Made by a program: the position numbers and the translations under genes
The notes under the pieces: model-generated
Told to the model about the DNA's origin: nothing
The model's database searches: none
What the model saw: the letters and a program-made list of their open reading frames with translations, nothing else
Origin: Branchiostoma lanceolatum
Lineage: Eukaryota > Chordata > Leptocardii > Amphioxiformes > Branchiostomatidae
Direction: 5' to 3'
NCBI RefSeq assembly: GCF_035083965.1
Contig: NC_089732.1
Location: 12,105,424-12,169,423 of the forward strand
DNA length: 64,000 nt
Part shown: piece after piece, positions 11,101-22,446 of the stretch
How the letters are laid out: each line of letters starts with the position of its first letter
Position numbering within the stretch: the first letter of the stretch is position 1

Positions 11101-14100
11101 GCGCTGCGTACGTCCCACAGCAGTACCTTATTGTCCTGGCTGCCTGTGGCCAGCAGGTACGGATTCCTGGGAGACCAACGCGCACATTTCACCGCCGCTC
11201 TGTGACCTAGAAACAGAACACAAAAGCTAAAATCTTCAAACTGAGAATAGAGAAATTCTGAACAAATTCTTCAGGCTTCAAACTAGAACTTATCCTTGAC
11301 CCCTCCAAACAACACCGCCAACACATCCCACCTAGTATACAGACTGATCATACAATATAACACATTGTGAAACTTTTCTCATTAATAATGTAAAGTAGTT
11401 CGCCCAAAATCTAATCATCTTGAGATTTCCCACATACCCACCAACACACCAAATACGACAACAATCCATCCAGGCCTTCTCGACTTATCGTGTTCACTAA
11501 CAGACACACAGACACACATTAAAATATACCCTTCTTGACGAAGGTAATAAAGTCAAAACAACTGACAAATTTTTTATAGGAAGCTAGCTTACGTATAGGG
11601 CTTTGAAATATGCAGGCTAGTACAGATGAAATATTTCTGATGTCTACCTGCACCTTACCTACCACAGGGTTAGAGATCTGATTGGGTTTCTGACACTAAA
11701 GCAGGGCTGTCTCCATCCTGGTACAGATATTTGTTTGTTGTGGTGGACAAAAATTTCACCCTGTCTATCCGAAAAATCTAAACTGCATCATAAGAAATGG
11801 ACGAAACTGTATTTTCTTCAGCTCAAAATGTCCTATTTGATAATGAAACATGAACTTCCAAACAAGGAGTAAATGGGAGGGAAAATATTTAAAGCTTTGG
11901 ACAAAAGTCTTAAGGTAATAAAAATCAGAGCAAAATTTGTTTGGCACACAAAATTTTGAACATCATCTTCACCACTGCAGGTATGGAGAAAAATGTACAA
12001 TAATACTACTTGGTTATAGATGTACACAGTTAAAAACACTAAAAAAAGAAAATTTCCAGGACAGAAACATGACCTACCCTTCAGTATGTGTGTAGATGAC
12101 CCCGACTTCAGGTCACATAGGGTCACAATGGAGGTCATGGTGGCGACTGGGGATGGAAAAAAACATGTAAAACATGCAACCATTCTTCTTTTCTTAGTGT
12201 AGGTCATTTAGAAGACGCCCTGCTACCTAATACTAAGTAATAGCCTGGAAGACAGAGATATATATTTTTTTGTTCATGTACATGTTTGTAAGAGTCTTGT
12301 CCCCGTGGCGCAAGCGGTAACGCAACCCCGCTGCTTCGCCATCTGGATCAAATTCCGTGGATCTTAGGGCCCGCGTTCAATCCTTGGGGTAGACTCGAGC
12401 TTGGACATGTTGTAAGGGATTGCATTTGTCATTTCGGATGGTGACGTAAAGCCGGCGGCCCCGTGTATTAGGGAGCTTCAGGCATTAGCCTCAAGCGTCA
12501 AACCTCTGCCCATAAAAGAACCCAACACACTTATGGAGAAGAGTAGGGGTGACCCGGTACCGGCGTGCTTGGCCAAAAACGTGAGCAGTAGCGAAGCCCC
12601 ATTGTACTACCACTAGCTACTTGAAAAAGCATCATGCTTCACCTCAAAGGAGGATGCCTTGAAACGAAAACAAAGAGTTGTCTTCAACCCACCTGCAATA
12701 AGGCAGTGTTTCTTGGCCACGGGAGACATGGCGTGTGAGTACACCGTGCCCTCGAACTGGAACACCTCTGCCGGCAGCAGGACGTTGGTGTCCCACACCT
12801 TCAGCGTCTTGTCCATGGAGCTGGACGTGAACAGTCCCGTGTCGTGTGGATACCAGCGGACGGTCTCCACGCTGTACTTGTGGACATGGCGGTGGGACCT
12901 GATGAGTAAAGAACATAGTGTGTGGACTAATCTACATTTTTCTGACTGTCGACACAACTACATGTACACAAAGTGTAAGAACTGTACGTGGTATGTCAGA
13001 AAAATAGGACAGTTTAAAAACATAGGCCGGAGAGGGATCCGACCTGCGGGAGGGCGGGGACAGAAGACACCGTGTTGTATCTTATCTATGTCAAACCCAC
13101 CCGAAAAACACACACTTCAACGCGAAATGCACCAAAAGTTAAGAGAGTTTTGTGTTCTTGAACAAAAAAATTGTAACAACATCATTCCAAACGTCCCAAT
13201 CTGGTATACTCATATTTAGCAAGGTCAAATCATTCAAATCCAATTGAAAAACATCCAATCGCATAAAAAAACAAAATAGGGAATGCTATGCCGAACATGG
13301 TGCTACTGGTATGGGTTACATGCAATCAGTCTCTTGAATAGGACGTTAAACCAGAGGTCCTGTGCTTGGAGACAGCCACAATTTTCACCCACCACACATT
13401 AGATTTTGGGTTCCCTTTGGTGTGAGTGGATCAAACCTGTTATAAGTTGGGTCATATGTACTAGTACTACTTCGCTTGTACTAAAAACATACTGGAGTGT
13501 TATAGCACCTTTAGGCTGTTGACCAGTTCTGCAATTAGGATTCAAATAAAATAATATATAAAATAAACAAAGTTTTCCTACCTGCCAACCGTGCAGACAG
13601 CCTCAGATGTGTTGCTGGGTGTGCCTGAGAGGTTGTGTGTGTCATAGATAGCAATGACTCCATCTGCACCTCCGGATATCAGACTGGAACACACAAAACA
13701 TCTCAGACTAAGAATTTTCCAAGGCAAGCATCTGCTTAATATATACCGGGTATTCCTGACCACTTGTCTGCCAAGTGTCAAAATGTGTGCAAATCACGCA
13801 TTTAATGTAAAGAAGACGTATTCTAACCCCTACTCACGAGCCATCCAGACCACATCTCATTACATTTACAGAAGTGTTCCATATTAGTATGGCGTGATTT
13901 GTACCACATATTAGTTGTTACATCTGCTTGAAGATTTAAACACCAGGGTTCAACCGGGTACAAGTAGAAAATTATCATATTTCACTTCCCATACCAGAGG
14001 TATGGGTAGAGTGAAAATTATGTATTGTTTTTGTTCACTTCATGTTCTTCTTCTTCTTCTTCTCCTGCCAAATCTTCAAATGGATTCAACTCCGCCATTT

Positions 14101-14516
14101 TTGACCTAAATGACCTGAAATTTGGCATGGAAGTAAAGATGGCAAATACCCCCATTTTAAACAGGGCTTAAAACAAACATTTTTATGGAGGTTTTGGAGG
14201 GCATTTTTTAGGCAAAAACTACATTTTGGGATCCTGTATTTAATGTGCCCAACTAGTATTACAAACAAATGACCTGAAATTCGGTACAATGGTGCCTTGA
14301 ACATGTCCGTACAGGACGTTAATCACATATCTGGTGTACTCACTATCTCCCTTCCACAGGGTCCAGGTCTAGCGAGTTGACGCCGCTCGCGTGAATCCTC
14401 TTCACATCTTGTTCCTTGCTCAGCTCCAAACTGAAGGTTCTCCGCGTCGCCTCGGCTCGTACCAGCGCCAGCGGATCGAGTGTGCCATTCTCCCGACAAC
14501 TCAGAAAGTTGAGCAT
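8149..14516 (-). CDS. ercc8: ERCC8 / Cockayne syndrome A WD40 protein
   Basis: Nine exons: 14344-14516, 13582-13683, 12693-12898, 12078-12146, 11039-11206, 10588-10712, 9537-9734, 8588-8677 and 8149-8220. Phases are consistent throughout and give 400 residues, against 396 in human. The start [20 protein letters not shown] parallels human MLGFLSARQTG..DPLRLRR. WD-repeat blocks include [53 protein letters not shown] and [20 protein letters not shown]. The C-terminus QDTWSSDED matches human EDAWSSSDEEG. CSA is the substrate receptor of the CUL4-DDB1 ubiquitin ligase in transcription-coupled nucleotide excision repair. A bidirectional promoter is shared with NDUFAF2. Introns carry SINEs and foldback repeats, but no exon is disturbed. 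Confidence 0.97.
9296..9497. repeat. 'Cggtggttttaagttcgcg' MITE, copy 1
   Basis: In ERCC8 intron 7. GGAGTGTTCGCGATGGTTTT and the end CATTTCTGCATATTATACAG are shared with the copies at 17162, 17455 and 18575. Confidence 0.65.
9895..10078. repeat. 'Tttctttcac' MITE, copy 1
   Basis: Starts TATACTGTAATTCTTC.. and includes TACCGTGAACTTATCATCAC. It is the reverse-complement relative of 20098-20290. Confidence 0.6.
12299..12605 (+). repeat. tRNA-derived SINE, second head type
   Basis: Box A-like GTGGCGCAAGCGG near 12306 and box B-like GCGTTCAATCCTTGG near 12372. A core follows with GACGTAAAGCCGGCGGCCCC, AAAGAACCCAACACAC and GAGTAGGGGTGACCCGGTAC. The core resembles the one at 1376-1690, but the head differs. 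It lies in ERCC8 intron 3. Confidence 0.7.
13280..13510 (+). repeat. SINE core fragment, headless
   Basis: AGGACGTTAAACCAGAGGTC and TTTTCACCCACCACAC match the shared core. The tail (GTGAGTGGATCAAACCTG..TTGTACTAAAAACA) recurs near 16665-16740. Confidence 0.6.
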
Positions 14517-14793
14517 CACAGAACACGTAATACATCACTAACAACCACGCCAAAAGTATTAAAAACGACGAAAAATCGTAAAAGGAAGAAAACCGACATC
14601 ATTTCTGCATGTAGGCCGCCATTGCTATCCCAGCATGCAACTACAAATCTTAAACCATTTTTGATTGGTTAAAGCTAAATTTCTGACCAATCAAATCACA
14701 GTTAACGGCGATTTCTGGTTTATTCTAGAACCAATGTCCCGGATGTACAAAACATAGTAGAAAGGTTATTGTGGTGTATCAAACTAAAGAACG
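14517..14793. promoter_or_regulatory. Bidirectional promoter ERCC8/NDUFAF2
   Basis: Only 277 bases separate the two start codons. Visible elements are inverted CCAAT boxes (GATTGGTTA near 14655, GACCAATCAAATC near 14685), GGCCGCCATT near 14614 (YY1-like) and CCCAGCATGC near 14629 with ACTACAA close by (ZNF143/SBS-like). No TATA box is evident. The same head-to-head pair exists in human. Factor assignments are by motif only. Confidence 0.65.
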
Positions 14794-17700
14794 ATGTTTA
14801 ACAGGATTAGAGCTTTGGTTGGGCCCGCCAAAACATTTGTCGGGGCGGATCACCTCGGAAACAAGTACTACGTAATACCAGAACGCACAACCATATTAGG
14901 TAAGTTGTGAAAAAGCCGATATTTTCTTTCAGACGTGTGGGGAGGGGGGCAAAGTCGTCTGCTAGGACTTTCACAGCATTACGCAATGCCCCTCAAAACG
15001 TGCATTCTTGTATTACATGGCTGATTTATATAAGTCCATTTGCATGAAGGCTGAGATAAAAAGACACGGATATAATTTCATGCAAAGATGAGACATAAGG
15101 TAGTAGAACACAATATTTTGCCTCAAAATTTGTAGTACTAGTACTATTGGTTTATTGGATTATTAAGAAAATCCATTAGTGATGTGCTGCTAAGTAGGGT
15201 GCACAAGAAAATTTCAAGAATCGAATATGTTTGACTCCAAGGTACAATCGTGGTACAATCTACAAGATATGTAAAAATGAGCTTAAATTTGTCTGCTCGT
15301 TCTCTTTTAAAAGTCACTTTTATATGACCCCAGCGGAGGTCATCATACATACTGCAGCCGACGGGCAGATTCGGTTTGCGGTAACCATATCCAAGAGCAA
15401 ATTTACGCCAGCCGAACAAACAGCATAATTTTGCTCATAGTCTCAAGACTGAGGTGTTTCTCTACCATTCATCCGGAAGAATCTCTACAGCTTTGTCAAG
15501 TTCTGTGAGGAACTAATCTACTTTATACCCGAACTGCTATAGACGACGAATACTGTTTTGCCATATTAACAATTATTTCCACTTAGGATCAATTTTGATA
15601 TCTTCATGATAAATATCTTTACTGCAGGAACTAAACGGAAGGGTCGCCGGTTGGCAGAGTCTCCCACAGCCACTATGGACTATGAGCTGGGAGATATACC
15701 ACTGGAATGGGAAGGTACAGCTAGCAAGCTCAGTTATGATAACTGCAACTCATGCCGAATAAAAAAGACTCTTTTTACACAACCAAGAGATATTTTCCAC
15801 CAACGTTTCGATGACCATCTGTCACCTTCTTCAAGGCAATGCTGACTGGTTCACATAGCAATAAACTTATGCAGCACAGGTGTTGCTGCTTATACATATT
15901 AATGAGATGTAATCCCAAACGCAAAGTATTTACATATGTACAATCACAGGGGATGACATCACCATGCGGTCAACCAGTCAGAATTGCCTTGAAGAAGGTG
16001 ATAGATGGTCACTGAAACGTCGGTGGAATAAATCTCTTGGTTGTGTAAAAAGAGTCTTTTTATTCAGTCACTTACCAACTTGACGAAACTATTCACAGAT
16101 GCAACTCATGCCATTTGAAGTTCATAACATACAGCCAATCAGTGTGCTTCATGTTGGGATATACAAGAATACATCATACTACTTGCAATTCTGTCACTTT
16201 CTGCCAGGGGGCAAAACCGCACACAGTAAAGGTCAGATTGTTTTTTCAACCCCCTAATCAGGCTGGACTGTTTTTTCCGCCGTCTGGACTGGAAGGTTTT
16301 TTCTGACAACCCCATAACCAAGTCTGCTTGTACATTGGTTAGCACTTTGGAACTGGGTTACCGCTCAGGTGGCAAGCTGGTCTTATGGTTAGGGACGTTG
16401 ACTTCGGTTTGAATCCCTAGCAGGCCCCAATGTTGTGCCGTAGGGAAAGGTCTAGTTTATACCAGGTCCTATTTCCTCACTTGACTCAGCTAAACATGTG
16501 TACCTAATGCTTCCGTTAGGGACATCTTACTAGTATTGAATCTGATGGTTTGTATTATGTATCAAGTTTGATAAAACCTCTGAGGCTCCTCAGTAGGGAG
16601 TCACACCTCAGGCATGTTAAAGATCTCACTACACTTCTTGAAAAGAGTCAGGGGTTCTTCCCAGTGTGGGCTGATCAAACCTTACAGTCCGGTCTTTTAC
16701 GCAGCTTGTACTTTCTGTACTAAACTGGTGTGTTACTCCTTAATGTTTATCGTTTGTGCAAAACATACAAACAAACACGCCAAAAATGGTTACTCAAGCA
16801 ACTGGGTAAAATTTGAAATTTGTGGTTTCAAAATTTTATCCAGTTGCTTGAGTAAATATTTTTGCCGTATCTAATACTATCTGGATGTCTAACCTTCATT
16901 AACATACAAACAGACATTTTGTGTATTTCTTTTGTTCCTTCCAGCTTGGATCCGTGGCAGAAGAAAGGACCCGCCAACAGATACAGAGATTGAAAAGAAT
17001 GAGAAAATGATGCTGCTGAAACAACAGAGAGGGAAGGAGGCAGAAGAAAAGGACATGGCGAGACAGCAGCAGGAATATGATGGTGATTTTGGTTTAGTTC
17101 AATGTAAAGTATATTTGCACTCTGGTGTAGTAGTAGCAGTAGTATCCAGTAGATCTTTAGCATACTGTAAATGCATTTAAGTTTGCATGGTGTTTATTTC
17201 GGGGTAGGGAGAAAATGGAGTGTTCGCGGTGGTTTTAAGTTCGCGTTTGAACAATAGTACTAGTAGCGTTACAGTCATAGATGGGTAAAAAGTTTTGCGG
17301 TGGTTTTAAGTTCGCGCTGAAAATTCACCTCGAAAACCGCGAACGTATAACCACCGCAAACATTTCTGCATTTACAGTATCTCTTATGTGAGTCTTTCGA
17401 ATTCACACTTTTTAGTATATCAACACTAAAGTTATGAATTTTCATTGTACACACATGTATATTGTAAATACAGAAATGTTCGCGGTGATTTTATGCTTGC
17501 GGCTTTTGCTGTGAACTTTTTACCGCAAACATTTAACCGCCGCACAAAGCAGTTCCGGTCTTTGACTGTAGCACTTCTATTGAATCAAACGGGAAATCAA
17601 AACCACCGAACACTCCATTACTTAGTATCTCCTTTAGTGACTGCGAAATTAAATCCCCGCAAACATTTCTGCATTTACAGACATATAGGCTCAGATTCAA

Positions 17701-18557
17701 GACTTGTTAGCTAAATCATTTCAGTCCTATCACAATGACCTTTTTTTTTTCTTTTAGAGGGCCTTGTTGCAAGACCAGCACCTAAAGTACACACAGGTAA
17801 GATAAGTCTTGTTCAAAATTGACATTTAAACTGAAATTAAAGTTGTTGTTTTTTATTGCATCATTCTTTCTTGTTAGTTACATGTATTTCATTAATCTTC
17901 CAGTTGAAATCATTGACCCATCCAAATCCCAAATGACATATATATCTTCAAGCTATTAACCATTTAAGACAAACTCTTGTATTCTTTTTATTTGCTTTAC
18001 TTCCTCTTGTGTTTTGTTTCACTTGTACTTTTCTCTGCTCTTTAAGCCAATGTTCTATGGATGGTTGTATATAAACCTTCAAAGTGAGGTTTGTTGTGCA
18101 GTTGATCGAACTGTCATGAGCAGTGTCTTAGCTAGGCCCCAAGGAAGTATAGATCTATATATCAATCGACAGCAAATCTACAAATGAGCTTGTAACATAG
18201 ATTGTAAATTCAAATAGATTCTAGAAGGAGACAATCCTTTCTGTGTGCAAATAGTAAAACATATCAAAGAATGTTTAGATCTTAGAACTAGTAGTGTAAG
18301 TGATAGGTTAAACTCGACATGTTGAAGTATTCATATACTTGTACGTAGGTTGATAAATCTGTATCCCATTGTTTGCTGTTTGCATGTATAGTTGCAGAAG
18401 ACATTACGAAAGTTGCTGTACTTTAAGATTTCCATATGATATGTTTATACCAGGCCATGCTTCGTCTCCATCCTATGAGAAGCCAGATACCAACCAGGAA
18501 AGCAGTACTGGTGGAACCTTCCAACCTTCAGCATGGATGCCTGGGAAGAAGTCATGA
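14794..18557 (+). CDS. ndufaf2: NDUFAF2 (mimitin), complex I assembly factor 2
   Basis: Five exons: 14794-14899, 15628-15714, 16945-17082, 17758-17796 and 18454-18557. All junctions are phase 1, and the product is 157 residues (169 in human). Conserved blocks are GADHLGNKYYVIPE (human GTDQFGNKYYYIP), DYELGDIPLEWEAWIRGRRK, GHASSPSYEKP and the end FQPSAWMPGKKS (human FQPGSWMP). The middle is a charged helix, KNEKMMLLKQQRGKEAEEKD. The protein is a mitochondrial chaperone acting late in assembly of respiratory complex I. The fourth exon is only 39 bases; its acceptor is taken as TTTTAG|AGG because that keeps the frame. Intron 2 carries a foldback element, and introns 2 and 3 contain other MITEs. 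Confidence 0.95.
15757..16065. repeat. Long terminal-inverted-repeat element in NDUFAF2 intron 2
   Basis: Left arm 15757-15860 and right arm 15975-16065 are about 90-100 bases each. They begin GAATAAAAAAGACTCTTTTT and end with its near complement. The GAAGAAGGTGATAGATGG and GAAACGT blocks recur at 42885-42985. Confidence 0.75.
16365..16745 (+). repeat. Degenerate SINE pieces in NDUFAF2 intron 2
   Basis: 16380-16500 shows a tRNA-like head with a GGTTTGAATCCC box B. 16580-16745 carries the tail GTGTGGGCTGATCAAACC..CTGTACTAAACTGG shared with 13280-13510. Confidence 0.5.
16787..16897. repeat. 'TTACTCAAGCAACTGG' MITE copy
   Basis: TTACTCAAGCAACTGG (about 16791) faces CCAGTTGCTTGAGTAA (about 16840). 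The right end GATGTCTAACC matches the ends of the copies at 4720 and 47155. Confidence 0.7.
17162..17381. repeat. 'Cggtggttttaagttcgcg' MITE, copy 2, intact TIRs
   Basis: Terminal inverted repeat ATACTGTAAATGCA (17162-17175) and TGCATTTACAGTAT (17368-17381). Internal GTTCGCGGTGGTTTTAAGTT is repeated and also inverted. Confidence 0.8.
17455..17690. repeat. 'Cggtggttttaagttcgcg' MITE, copy 3
   Basis: TGTTCGCGGTGATTTTATGC near the left end and CGCAAACATTTCTGCATTTA near the right. It is more diverged than copy 2 and sits 75 bases downstream of it. Confidence 0.65.
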
Positions 18558-18574
18558 CACTAGTCTTGTATATG

Positions 18575-18757
18575 GTAAAATGCAGAAACTTTGCAGGGAT
18601 TAAATTTCATGGTAGAGAGAAAATGGAGTGTTAGGGAGAAAAGTTTTGAGTTTTGGTTTTGAGTAGCACTATACAGTCTAAAAATGGAATGGCTTTTCAC
18701 GGTGGTTTTAAGTTCACGGTAAAGAGTTCACCACAAATATTTCTGCATTTACAGTAT
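18575..18757. repeat. 'Cggtggttttaagttcgcg' MITE, copy 4
   Basis: Begins TGGTAAAATGCAGAAAC and ends ATTTCTGCATTTACAGTA, directly after the NDUFAF2 stop, so probably in its 3' UTR. Confidence 0.65.
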
Positions 18758-18779
18758 TGTCTAAGGTACCCATTTTTTT

Positions 18780-19375
18780 ACACCAAGGTAGAGTGAGGAA
18801 AGTCCTGTCAAGTGCTTTTCCCGAGTGCACAAAGTCTATCTAGAAAATCGCTTCTAATAGAAGAGTGTTGGGTATTAAAGAAAAAGGAAATGTTTCTACT
18901 ATCCCCTTTCTTTGATCCCTACATACCATATTCTTTGATAAGGAAAAATTCTCAACCACCCTTCATGAACATTTTGTTAGATAGTACAGTCTTAGTATTG
19001 TGTCAAATACCTGAGTGGTTATGTAAGCGACATGAGAATGAGAGGTCGCAGGTTCGAATTCCTGGTATTCCTAGTTTGTGTACTTGGGAAAGGCACTTTA
19101 CACAACTTTTCTCAATCTACCCAGGTGTAAAAAATGGGTACCTGACTTTGATTGGGGAGATAAAAGGTTGTGGAAGGAGAGGGTTGGGCTCTGCCTTCCA
19201 ATACTGTACCCTAGACACAGTGGATAACAACCCACTGGCCCTACGGCCTCAAAATGGCTATGGGACTACCTAGACCTTTTTGGTCTCCATGCACTCTTGT
19301 GAAAAGTCTTCTGTGATAGGAAAACTCTTGAAATTGGCACTTTGGTGCCAATAAAGAGAATCACACTACATTTGT
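18780..19375. repeat. SINE cluster with tRNA-like head
   Basis: 18785-18830 is an antisense core fragment. Near 19010-19075 a tRNA-like head ends in GCAGGTTCGAATTCCTGG (box B). It is followed by TTGGGAAAGGCACTTTACAC, GGGTACCTGACTTTGATTGG and a tail ending near AATAAAGAGAATCACAC. The overlapping 153-codon frame is not a gene. Confidence 0.65.
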
Positions 19376-21009
19376 AAAAGACGTTTCTAGATCTTGATGT
19401 GTGCATATTTCAAACAAACAAAAAAACATTTGTAATAATTAGTCATATAAATAGTATGTAAGTATAGAAACTCAACATTTTTTTCCTGGCAGACATTTTC
19501 AACATTATATACTATTGCCATTTCAAGTGACACCATCTGTAAATTAAGTCGTACATGTATATCGACTGTATATGCAATAAAGAATTACTAAAAGATGCCC
19601 TGTCAGTGAACTACTGTCTTTGTGTAATACTTGAAACACATGGCAAACTACGTAATTCTATTCTCAGTGGGGGAAGCCTGGTACTAGTAGTTTCTTTAAC
19701 ATTTACGCATTTTGTTGACATAAACTTTCTCTGTTATTATTGAATCGGTCAGTTTTAGCAGGATTAAACCGCACACAAGCGGGTACATGATGGTTTGAGA
19801 TCCTTAAGGGTAACAGAATAAAGTTAACTTTAATTTCTCACAGGAGGGCTAATCGATTTGAGCAAAGAGTAAGGTCGAGTGCATGCGCAATAATCCACAC
19901 CGCCGTCCCCAAGGCATAGATGATAGAATTACCTTACTGGAACTTATTTTCAAAATCAAGAAAACGCTGCTGCAGCGTAACAGCCAACAAAAGCCTTTTT
20001 AATTACTACCCACAATGACATCAACCAGATAATTGTACGATGTTCAACGGTTCAACCAATGCAAAATACAAATGGACTATATAATTCACTTTATCTTCAC
20101 GGTAGCAAAATTCCACGGTGTAAGGAAAATGGACATTTTCAGTGAACTTTAACTTCACGGAATGGATATGTGAAGGAATCATAAATACTACAACAGGTTT
20201 TTCACGGTGATGATAAGTTCACGGTACAGGGGTGACATTGAAAACAGTGAACATAAAGTTACAGTGAAAGAAACAATAATTACAGTATATAGATACAAAT
20301 AATGTCCATAAATATATTGTAACGTTAATGTACCAGTCATCGTCCAAATTGTTGATAACATCATGCGTGGATATACCTGAACAAAGTGTTCGTGGAGAAG
20401 AATCTTGAACCTTTGGAAATAATCATGCCTCTCCCATAGTGACAGCGAATGGGAGACTTTGATGAGACTTCCGAAAATACTTATCTTTGATATCCACGCT
20501 TTCCTTAGAAGAAGAGCGACAAGACCTTAATGCAAGCTGAAGAAATTGTAGGTTTTTATTTCGGATACAGGTCCTGCATGTAGGTATTCATTTGTGCGTG
20601 CAGATTGTAGCAGTGCCACGTCCCATTTATTGTATAAAGTCGGCGTTTGGAACTTTGTGGTTAGACGATAGAATTTCTTAGAGATACAAACTCTAGAGCA
20701 GGGGGCTGTACATTTCAAGGCGCGGCATCTGTCATGGTACCAGTGATATTGTTGTTATGTTTATCCCTCTAGAGAAGTGTGAATTAGGTAAAACATCTTT
20801 TGCACTCGTCTTTGCCACTCCTTGGCTCGTCGTTCTTGGGTTACAAGTCATTTCTTTCATCTGTTTATTTACTTCAGCCTTCATTTCAGCACTAAGGACA
20901 GCACCGATGTTGTATGAGACGAATGGAAAGCAGTAGTGATTATGATAGCGCGCTTGTGAATTAAGATCAGATATAGATAAGTTGGCTATTACTGACATTG
21001 CGCAGTCAC
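19376..21009. other. Intergenic, no gene recognised
   Basis: AT-rich. It contains the MITE at 20098-20290 (end GTGAAAGAAACAATAATTAC, relative of 9895-10078). Short frames on both strands lack family features or splice structure. Confidence 0.5.
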
Positions 21010-21489
21010 CACTGCACGAAATGGCCTCGGATCCTGACGTATCCTGACGTGATCCGGAACCTGAGATCCGGAAGAATCCGAACGGATCCGGAGCCGTATA
21101 TTTCTCGGCAGGCTAATGGGCATCCGAATATTGGGACCCAAGGCACCACTTGCATATTTGAGTTGTGTGAGTGCCGAGAAATATACGGCCCCGGATCCGT
21201 TCGGATTTTTTCCGATCTTAGGTTCCGGATCACGTCAGGATACGTCAGGATCCGAGGCCCGGCAGGCTAATGCGCATACAAATATAGGGACTCAAGGTAC
21301 CACTTACACAACTTGTGTAAGTACGTACTTACACAACTAAAATATGCAAGTGGTACCTTGAGTCCCAATATTTGGATGCCCATTAGCCTGCCGAGAAATA
21401 TACGGCCCCGGATCCGTTCGGATTCTTCCGGATCTTAGGTTCCGGGTCACGTCAGGATACGTCAGGATCCGAGGCCATTTCGTGCAGTG
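21010..21489. mobile_element. 480-bp GC-rich palindromic element
   Basis: Ends CACTGCACGAAATGGCC (21010) and GGCCATTTCGTGCAGTG (21489) are perfect complements. Inside, GATCCTGACGTATCCTGACG, GGATCCGTTCGGAT and CCGAGAAATATACGG occur several times in both orientations. The similar open frames on both strands are by-products of the symmetry. Confidence 0.8.
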
Positions 21490-22446
21490 CACATGCTTCT
21501 CAGTCATTTTCTCCGTGGCCGCCAATGTTATCTATCTATCTTTATTTTCTTTGGAGGGGGGGATGACACTCAGGTTCTCAGTAAGGTCTGGTAGTTATAA
21601 TCTCCTTTCCACAACCTATGGCATGGAGTGAAATATCAAAGGAAAAAAACATTTCCCTATTGCATACAAAACAGGGACCAACTAGATTATTCATTCCCCC
21701 ATGCATACTCCATGTAAAGAGATTTCGGCCAAGAATAAATGTACTACTATATTGGTAGTAACGTTACAATACAATTTCCATAATTTTTGACAGTTCATAA
21801 TTTTGTTGTAGGTCAAGAACATTATTGTGAACTGATCTCATTTGCAACGCTATTACTGTGAATTTAAACAAGAAAGTTCTTAATAGACAACTCTGGACAA
21901 GGTATGTTTGGAAAAAAAATGAATGAACTACCTTTGAACCACACGATTTCACGAATATAGTTATTACATTGCCAAAAGCGAGGAAGATGCATTCCGTGTT
22001 CCATAGAACAATCGAAAAGACTGCTAACGGTATGATGTTCGCATGGCTACAATGTCACATACAAACAAAATTAAATAGCTAAACTGAATATAAAGAATAT
22101 TCTAAGATATGTCATAGCCAACATGGTTTTACTGGAGGACACCAAAGGACCTTATCAAGGTAAGGAAAACTTACCTACCAGAAAATAGATTATGTAAAAT
22201 GTCAACGTTACCTGCTAGGATGCTTTTATATCTTGTTTAACGTCCTCTGAATTTGTTTCGTGATATTTGAAGTATCTTGATTGTAGTATCCTATTGAGAT
22301 TGCTCTTTGTATCAATGTTTCGGTACCCTCTGCGACAAGTATTAATTTGGTGAATGAAACTCATTATTTAGGAAGGAACACAAAGTGCAGTGTGACAAGT
22401 GTGACTCCAGGAGAAGTGCTTTGAATCTGAGGGCCGAAATTCTAGG
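21490..22446. other. Intergenic to 5' flank of small membrane protein gene
   Basis: No coding sequence seen. A possible non-coding first exon for the next gene ends at the donor CAAG|GTAAGG (22159/22160) and could join the acceptor TTTAG|GAAGG (22371/22372). Confidence 0.3.

Noticed and set aside
12659-13219. 186-codon plus-strand frame
   Set aside because: Antisense to ERCC8 exon 3 and flanking intron; the ERCC8 reading on the other strand is conclusive.
19010-19085. Possible functional tRNA gene
   Set aside because: Has a box B and tRNA-like spacing but no convincing acceptor stem pairing, and is joined to the SINE body found at other sites. The same applies to 32576.
20998-21525. Mirror-like 60-90-codon frames on both strands
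   Set aside because: They encode near-identical peptides on opposite strands because the DNA is a palindrome.
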